8,200 nt of DNA, from the NCBI GenBank assembly GCA_001797745.1, contig MGQF01000091.1, positions 5,462-13,661 on the forward strand. The letters are read 5' to 3'. The stretch's first letter is position 1, and every line of letters begins with the position of its first letter. The notes beneath the pieces were generated by a model. It ran no database searches. It was given only the letters and a program-made list of their open reading frames with translations, and was not told where the DNA came from. This stretch comes from Deltaproteobacteria bacterium RBG_13_52_11. Lineage in GTDB: Bacteria; Desulfobacterota; B13-G15; RBG-16-54-18. Shown here in pieces: positions 4,576-8,200 of this stretch. The translations under genes were made by a program, and so were the position numbers.

Positions 4576-5766
4576 TCAGCCCTTGTGTTTAAGGGCCTCT
4601 CGCCCCTTGCAGATGGCCTCCTGGTAGACTTCTTTTAGCGGGACCTTTTTCTCTTCAGCTGCCTGGCAACAGCTCTCATATTCCGGCATCAGGTTGACAA
4701 TCTCTCCATCTTGATTAAAGGCCACCTTTACTTTAATGGAACCATAGGCCGTCTCCACCTGCCGTTCTTCTCTGGGAAGGGTCACTCGCTCAACCTGGTG
4801 CATCCTCACGCCGAGGGTGGTAGATTCGCGCAAGATGAGCTGCGTTAACTTTTCCCGCTGCGCGGCTGTTGAAAGGCAGCGGATGGTAAAACCAGGGCGC
4901 CCCTTTTTCATCTGGATGGGGATCAAAGAGGCGTCAAGGGCGCCCTCTCGCATGAGGAGCTGGTTGAGATAGGGGAAGAGTTCAGGGGACATGTCATCCA
5001 CGTCCGCCTCCAAGACCCATACGCCTTCTGCCTTTTTCTCCAACTGCACCCCGTGGATGATCCGCAGGAGATTCGGTGTCCCTTCCGGATCCCTGGTCCC
5101 GGCGCCATATCCAATACCGGTAACCTCCATCTTTGGCATGGGGCCAAATCCAGAGGCGAGCGAGGTCACAATGGCCGCGCCAGTCGGGGTGACGGTCTCC
5201 CCCTCCACAGCGGCTGGCACGATGGGGACCCCCTGGAGCAAAGCCATGGTAGCGGGAGCAGGCAAAGGCAGACGGCCGTGTCCAGCCTCAACAAAACCCC
5301 TGCCCATGGGGAGGGGGGAGCAGATGATGGTCTCCCATGTGAAATGGGCAACCCCCAGGGCCGCCCCTACCGCATCGACAATGGTGTCTATCCCGCCGAT
5401 CTCATGGAAGTGGATCTCGTCAACCTGTACCCCGTGGATAGCGGCCTCTGCCTGGGCCAGCTTATGCAGGATCTTGAGGCTCAGCTCCTTGATCCCCTCC
5501 GGCAGGGTGCTGTCATCGATGACCTTCCGCATCTCGCCATAGTTCCTGATCAGACGCTTTCCCTGATCCCGCACCTCAACCTGCACCCCCATTAATCCCC
5601 CTCGCTGTACCCGCTGGGGTTTCACCTGGACCCCCTTCAGGCCCAGCTGCCGCCATCCCTCGTCGAGGACCTCCGAAGGGAGGCCGAGGTCCAGGAGCGC
5701 CCCCAAGACCATATCGCCGCTCACCCCGGCAAAGCAATCAAGATAAGCAATCCGTTTCTGCTTCAT
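4576..5766 (-). CDS. larC: LarC, nickel-pincer cofactor nickel-insertion protein
   Basis: 396 residues from ATG 5766-5764. LarC (DUF111) is the CTP-dependent enzyme that inserts nickel into the pyridinium bis-thiocarboxylate mononucleotide, making the nickel-pincer nucleotide used by lactate racemase LarA and related enzymes. Signatures: DCFAGVSGDM at residues 10-19, HFHEIGGIDTIVD at 119-131 (His-rich), CSPLPMGRGFVEAGHGRLPLPA at about 149-170, and DVDDMSPE at 255-262 opening the C-terminal domain. It is one continuous frame, unlike Lactobacillus plantarum where larC is split by a programmed frameshift. A TTG at 5832 would extend it by 22 residues, but that part is repeat-like and non-conserved. 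No larA, larB or larE is in view. A HAD gene lies upstream on the same strand, 286 bp away, so co-transcription is uncertain. Confidence 0.95.
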   Translation of the reverse strand: MKQKRIAYLDCFAGVSGDMVLGALLDLGLPSEVLDEGWRQLGLKGVQVKPQRVQRGGLMGVQVEVRDQGKRLIRNYGEMRKVIDDSTLPEGIKELSLKILHKLAQAEAAIHGVQVDEIHFHEIGGIDTIVDAVGAALGVAHFTWETIICSPLPMGRGFVEAGHGRLPLPAPATMALLQGVPIVPAAVEGETVTPTGAAIVTSLASGFGPMPKMEVTGIGYGAGTRDPEGTPNLLRIIHGVQLEKKAEGVWVLEADVDDMSPELFPYLNQLLMREGALDASLIPIQMKKGRPGFTIRCLSTAAQREKLTQLILRESTTLGVRMHQVERVTLPREERQVETAYGSIKVKVAFNQDGEIVNLMPEYESCCQAAEEKKVPLKEVYQEAICKGREALKHKG

Positions 5767-5768
5767 AG

Positions 5769-5783
5769 ATGCTACGGTAGCAT
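5769..5783. promoter_or_regulatory. 15-bp inverted repeat just upstream of larC
   Basis: ATGCTAC (5769-5775), one base, then GTAGCAT (5777-5783), a perfect 7-bp-arm dyad ending 2 bp before the larC ATG. No normal SD is seen there, so the dyad occupies the place of the ribosome binding site. It may be a regulator site or a small start-occluding hairpin; function is inferred only. Confidence 0.4.
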
Positions 5784-5815
5784 AGGATACTCGCCCCTGT
5801 CCATATAAGGGAAGA

Positions 5816-5841
5816 AGGATTCGAGGATTCAAGGGTTCGAG
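5816..5841. repeat. 8-bp tandem repeat, three units (AGGATTCG type)
   Basis: Three adjacent 8-mers at 5816-5823, 5824-5831 and 5832-5839 follow the consensus AGGRTTCR, plus a partial unit AG. On the minus strand this reads CCTYGAAT/C and belongs to the same family as the repeats at 5928-5945 and 6829-6860. It is located upstream of larC. Confidence 0.7.
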
Positions 5842-6052
5842 TGAAGACCGGGGGTGGCTCTGACCCCGAAGGTGGTTCTTTAGCCAAAAAAGTCACCTTT
5901 GGTTTAGCCAGAGGATAAACGCCTTTACTTGACCCCTGGAATCCTCCCGCTTTGCGGCCCCCTACCATTCGGATGTTCTTATGGATGGGGTGCCGCAGGG
6001 CGGCAGATCCCGCAAGTCCACAAAATCTGAATTAAGGAGCGGGATTGACCCC
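5841..6052. other. Spacer between HAD gene and larC, rich in repeat motifs
   Basis: No gene is supported. It contains TGACCCC at 5861-5867, 5930-5936 and 6046-6052 (the last directly abutting the HAD stop codon). It also holds an inverted pair ATCCCGC (6007-6013) / GCGGGAT (6039-6045) with a 25-nt loop and a pair CCGAAGGTG / CACCTTTGG (5866-5874, 5894-5902) with a 19-nt loop. Neither stem has a following T-tract on the minus strand, so neither is called a terminator. TTTAGCCA occurs twice (5879-5886, 5903-5910). Confidence 0.5.
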
Positions 6053-6694
6053 TTAGACCCTTTCTCTGTGAGTGACGATCTCCGCGATTTGCAAGAGGTC
6101 TTCGATATAATAATCGGCCTGGAGGACGCGGTTTTTATAGGCGATAAAGGGGACCTCGGCCCCTCGAGCAGATTCTTGATCCGCCTTAGAATCCCCCACA
6201 AACAGGGCCTCTGGAGGGGAGCAGGCAAAGTGCTGGAGGATCTTGAGGGCGGACTCAGGGTGGGGCTTGGGATTTTTCACGTCGAGGGCGGAAACCACCA
6301 GATCGAACTCCCCTTCCAACCCGTGGATACGCAGGACATCGCCGATGGTATAGGAGCGGTTGGTGGAGACGGCCCGCTTTATCTGTTGAGGAAGGGCCCT
6401 CAACAACTCTTTGAGATTAGGCTCCATCCGCATGAGGCGGATAAAGGGGGTGTAGTCCACCTGGGGACGATGGGCGAGAATCTCCTCCACGATATGGGGG
6501 TCCCGCCTGGTAAAGAGATAACGGAAGGCCTCATCGGCCGTGCTGACGTGGACGTATTCGACCTCCTCGCCGCTCATGCTAGGGAGGCTGAAGTGGGAGA
6601 GGATCTGGTTGTAAAAGGCAATGTTCGCATCTCTTGAGTCGAACAGCACCCCGTCACAGTCGAAGATGACGACCTTGGTGATTTCCGCTTCCAT
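6053..6694 (-). CDS. HAD-superfamily phosphatase (phosphoglycolate-phosphatase-like)
   Basis: 213 residues from ATG 6694-6692. It has all four HAD motifs: FDCDGVLFDS (nucleophile D12, acid D14), STN with T111 as motif II, NPKP with K143 as motif III, and VGDSKAD with D168 and D172 as motif IV. A helical C1-type cap spans about residues 21-85. This is the Gph/PgpP-like HAD-IA family; the substrate cannot be fixed from sequence and phosphoglycolate is only one option. The start is set by an AGGGA about 9 nt upstream on the minus strand; a TTG at 6733 would add 13 non-conserved residues. It lies upstream of larC on the same strand and is divergent from the nitroreductase gene. Confidence 0.92.
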   Translation of the reverse strand: MEAEITKVVIFDCDGVLFDSRDANIAFYNQILSHFSLPSMSGEEVEYVHVSTADEAFRYLFTRRDPHIVEEILAHRPQVDYTPFIRLMRMEPNLKELLRALPQQIKRAVSTNRSYTIGDVLRIHGLEGEFDLVVSALDVKNPKPHPESALKILQHFACSPPEALFVGDSKADQESARGAEVPFIAYKNRVLQADYYIEDLLQIAEIVTHRERV

Positions 6695-6828
6695 GGCTTT
6701 GTTCCCTGTATCATAGTGGGGGCTGAAGGTCAACGATAAGTAGAAAAAGGACGTCCGCCTGTGTTATGGTGGAGATGATTCACGGGGTCGATAAGGGCAA
6801 CGAAACCCATACCCTTCTTGTTCTGAAA

Positions 6829-6860
6829 CCCTGGAATCCTTGACCCCTGGAACCCTTGTC
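6829..6860. repeat. Two 16-bp tandem units upstream of nitroreductase gene
   Basis: CCCTGGAATCCTTGAC (6829-6844) is followed immediately by a second unit (6845-6860) differing at two of 16 positions. Each unit is itself two 8-mers of the type CCTNGAAY. CTTGACCCCTGGAATCCT at 5928-5945 matches 6839-6856 at 17 of 18 positions, so this is a dispersed intergenic repeat family. Confidence 0.75.
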
Positions 6861-6902
6861 AAAGGAGGTAAAACCTAACTGAAAACGTGGATCTTCCCAC
6901 GT
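6861..6902 (+). promoter_or_regulatory. Orphan anti-SD-matching site plus small hairpin
   Basis: AAAGGAGGT (6861-6869) is an ideal ribosome binding sequence, but no ATG follows at normal spacing; the nearest in-frame GTG (6887) is 17 nt away. A 6-bp stem ACGTGG / CCACGT (6885-6890, 6897-6902) with a 6-nt loop lies just downstream. It may be a leader feature of the nitroreductase mRNA or the leftover start of a deleted gene. Confidence 0.35.
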
Positions 6903-6937
6903 CCCCCGAATGGAACAACAAAAGACGGAGGCAGGAG

Positions 6938-7591
6938 ATGAAGTTGGATCAGGTCATTGCTGAGCGCAAAAGCATCAGGGCCTTTAAGAAAGACCCCATC
7001 CCGCGGGAGTTGATCGAGGAGGTCTTCCAGCAGGTCATCCAGGCCCCCTCAGCCCTCAACCTCCAGCCGTGGGAGTTTATTGTCGTCTCGGGTGAGGAAA
7101 AGGAGCGGCTGAGCCGCCTGCTGCTGAAATCGTATCAAGAACGGAAGATATCCTGCTCCCCCGGTGCAAAAGGTCCGCTGCCAACCGAGCTGAGCTCGAG
7201 GGGGGAGCAGTCCGTTGCAACCCTCAAACCCGCCCTTGACGAGCTGGGCCTCTCCTTTGATGCATTTATCAACGAGGGGAGCTGCAGGTTTTACGACGCC
7301 CCCGTGGCCATCATCTGCTGCATGAACAAGATCTTTTCCTCTCGCCAGTATCTCTGCATCGGGGTAGCCCTTGGTTATCTGACCTTGGCCGCCCATGCGC
7401 GGGGCCTGGGTACCTGCCCCATCGGCCTCGTCGCCGCCTATGAGGATCAGGTAAGGGAATTTCTCAATATACCCGGTGATTGGGAGATCGTCTTAGGGGT
7501 GGCCCTGGGATACCCGGACCGGAGCTCCCCCATCAATAGGTCCAAGACCCCGCGGGCGCCCCTCGGTAAGGTCCTCAGGTGGTTCGACTGA
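6938..7591 (+). CDS. Nitroreductase-family FMN-dependent oxidoreductase
   Basis: 217 residues from ATG 6938, chosen because GGAGG at 6927-6931 is 6 nt upstream and the family starts like this (M-x-L-D-x-V-I-x-x-R-K-S-I-R). Expected FMN-binding parts are present: RKSIRAF at residues 10-16, APSALNLQPWEF at 36-47, and LGTCPIG at 157-163 with the closing LGVALGYPD at 186-194. A middle insertion (about residues 65-110, including FINEGSCRFYDAPVAI) resembles the NfnB/PnbA-like subgroup. It likely reduces nitro- or quinone-type compounds using NAD(P)H; the physiological substrate is unknown. A GTG at 6887 would extend it by 17 residues without conservation. It is divergent from the HAD gene and convergent with ftsY, overlapping ftsY by 17 bp. 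Confidence 0.94.
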   Translation: MKLDQVIAERKSIRAFKKDPIPRELIEEVFQQVIQAPSALNLQPWEFIVVSGEEKERLSRLLLKSYQERKISCSPGAKGPLPTELSSRGEQSVATLKPALDELGLSFDAFINEGSCRFYDAPVAIICCMNKIFSSRQYLCIGVALGYLTLAAHARGLGTCPIGLVAAYEDQVREFLNIPGDWEIVLGVALGYPDRSSPINRSKTPRAPLGKVLRWFD

Positions 7592-8200
7592 ATAGGGCAT
7601 CGACGAAGACCTCGGCGAAAAAATCCTGGAGGTCCTCTATCCCCTCTCCCACCCCGACAAGGCGCAGGGGAATCCCCAGCTCCTGGGCGATGGCGACGAT
7701 GATCCCCCCCTTGGCCGTGCCGTCCAACTTGGCCAGGGCGATCCCCGTCACCTCGAGGGCCTGGTGGAAGGTCCGGGCCTGGGCGATGGCGTTCTGACCG
7801 GTGGTGGCGTCCAGGACCAATAAGATCTCGTGAGGGGCACCAGGAAGTTCTCTTCCGATGATCCTCTTGACCCTCTTCAGCTCCTCCATCAGGTTTTCCT
7901 TGGTATGGAGCCTCCCTGCCGTATCGATGAAGAGGAGGTCGTACTTCTTTGCCTGGGCGGCCTTCACCGCGTCAAAGGCCACTGCCGAGGGATCGGCCCC
8001 ACTGCGATGTTTGACAAAGTGTGCCTTGGCCCTGTCACTCCAGATCTCCAACTGCTCAATGGCAGCAGCCCGGAAGGTATCGGCTGCCGCCACCACGACC
8101 CGCTTGCCTTGGGAGGTAAATCGGTGGGCGAGCTTTCCGATGGTGGTAGTCTTCCCTCCCCCGTTCACCCCGATGACCATCACCACAAAGGGGCCGCCAC
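7575..8200 (-). CDS. ftsY: Signal recognition particle receptor FtsY, NG domain, 5' end outside window
   Basis: The C-terminal part of FtsY, about 207 residues in view. FtsY is the GTPase at the inner face of the membrane that docks SRP-ribosome complexes to the translocon. The frame continues beyond base 8200 (G-G-P-F-V-V-M-V before the P-loop), so the start at 8186 is only an internal GTG. Motifs: G1 GVNGGGKTTT (8142-8171), DTFRAAAIEQL, G3 DTAGRLHTKENL, DATTGQNA, and G4 AKLDGTAKGG, ending with the conserved VGVGEGIEDLQDF. This distinguishes FtsY from Ffh, which has an M domain. The N-terminal A domain is outside. Its last codons overlap those of the nitroreductase gene on the other strand by 17 bp, with no room for an intergenic terminator. 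Confidence 0.97.
   Translation of the reverse strand, partial: GGPFVVMVIGVNGGGKTTTIGKLAHRFTSQGKRVVVAAADTFRAAAIEQLEIWSDRAKAHFVKHRSGADPSAVAFDAVKAAQAKKYDLLFIDTAGRLHTKENLMEELKRVKRIIGRELPGAPHEILLVLDATTGQNAIAQARTFHQALEVTGIALAKLDGTAKGGIIVAIAQELGIPLRLVGVGEGIEDLQDFFAEVFVDALFSRTT

Noticed and set aside
4991..5595. Two plus-strand open frames of about 180 residues opposite larC
   Set aside because: Antisense of a strongly conserved gene, with no SD and low-complexity Pro/Gly/Ser-rich translations.
5764..5832. Extended larC start at TTG 5832
   Set aside because: The extra 22 residues come from repeat sequence and precede the usual family N-terminus; no SD is present.
6007..6045. ATCCCGC / GCGGGAT inverted pair as terminator of the HAD gene
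   Set aside because: The loop is 25 nt, the stem only 7 bp and no T-run follows on the minus strand.
5981..6637. A 218-codon plus-strand frame opposite the HAD gene
   Set aside because: The minus strand carries all four HAD motifs; the plus frame reads as an antisense shadow and has no good ribosome site.
1..8200. CRISPR array, tRNA, rRNA or known riboswitch
   Set aside because: No regularly spaced direct repeats, cloverleaf-like sequence or recognisable aptamer was seen on either strand by reading; a covariance-model search was not possible.

Overview
The window looks like a chromosomal segment of an anaerobic or metabolically versatile Gram-negative bacterium of the broad deltaproteobacterial / Nitrospirota / NC10 type. 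This is an inference from gene content (LarC, a short MetRS, a DciA-type helicase-loader protein, an NG-domain FtsY) and from relics of REP-associated (RAYT) and IS91-type transposases; no rRNA or other marker fixes the taxon. Housekeeping genes flank a central accessory stretch (about 1.5-4.57 kb) that is AT-richer in places and full of debris from mobile DNA.

Layout: 1-998 (+) is the 3' two-thirds of metG (methionyl-tRNA synthetase). It is followed two bases later by a DUF721/DciA-like gene (1001-1492). Then comes a two-gene cassette encoding two 80-residue proteins, DUF4160 (1552-1794) and DUF2442 (1769-2011), whose frames overlap by 26 nt. Directly after the cassette a second, diverged and frameshifted copy of the last third of the DUF721 gene appears (about 2022-2187), so the cassette sits between two versions of the same gene tail. 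Region 2185-2562 holds the remains of a minus-strand RAYT (Y1-type) transposase.

2673-4229 (+) is a regulator/enzyme pair. A TetR-family gene is driven by a promoter whose -10 and ribosome binding site lie inside a perfect 13-bp-arm palindrome. It is followed by a short-chain dehydrogenase whose catalytic tyrosine is displaced by one residue. 4236-4448 (-) is the C-terminal remnant of an IS91-family transposase. It abuts a roughly 90-bp segment bounded by inverted GGGGTCA/TGACCCC.

4576-6694 (-) carries larC (nickel-pincer cofactor nickel-insertion protein) and, upstream on the same strand, a HAD-superfamily phosphatase. 6938-7591 (+) is a nitroreductase-family flavoprotein that converges on, and overlaps by 17 bp, the 3' end of ftsY (7575-8200, -), which runs off the window.

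Intergenic spacers share two repeat signals: the heptamer TGACCCC/GGGGTCA (seven copies, all intergenic) and an 8-bp tandem unit of the type CCTNGAAY beside larC and the nitroreductase. The most interesting item is the DUF4160-DUF2442 cassette together with the dciA tail it brought or displaced. No rRNA, tRNA or CRISPR array was seen.
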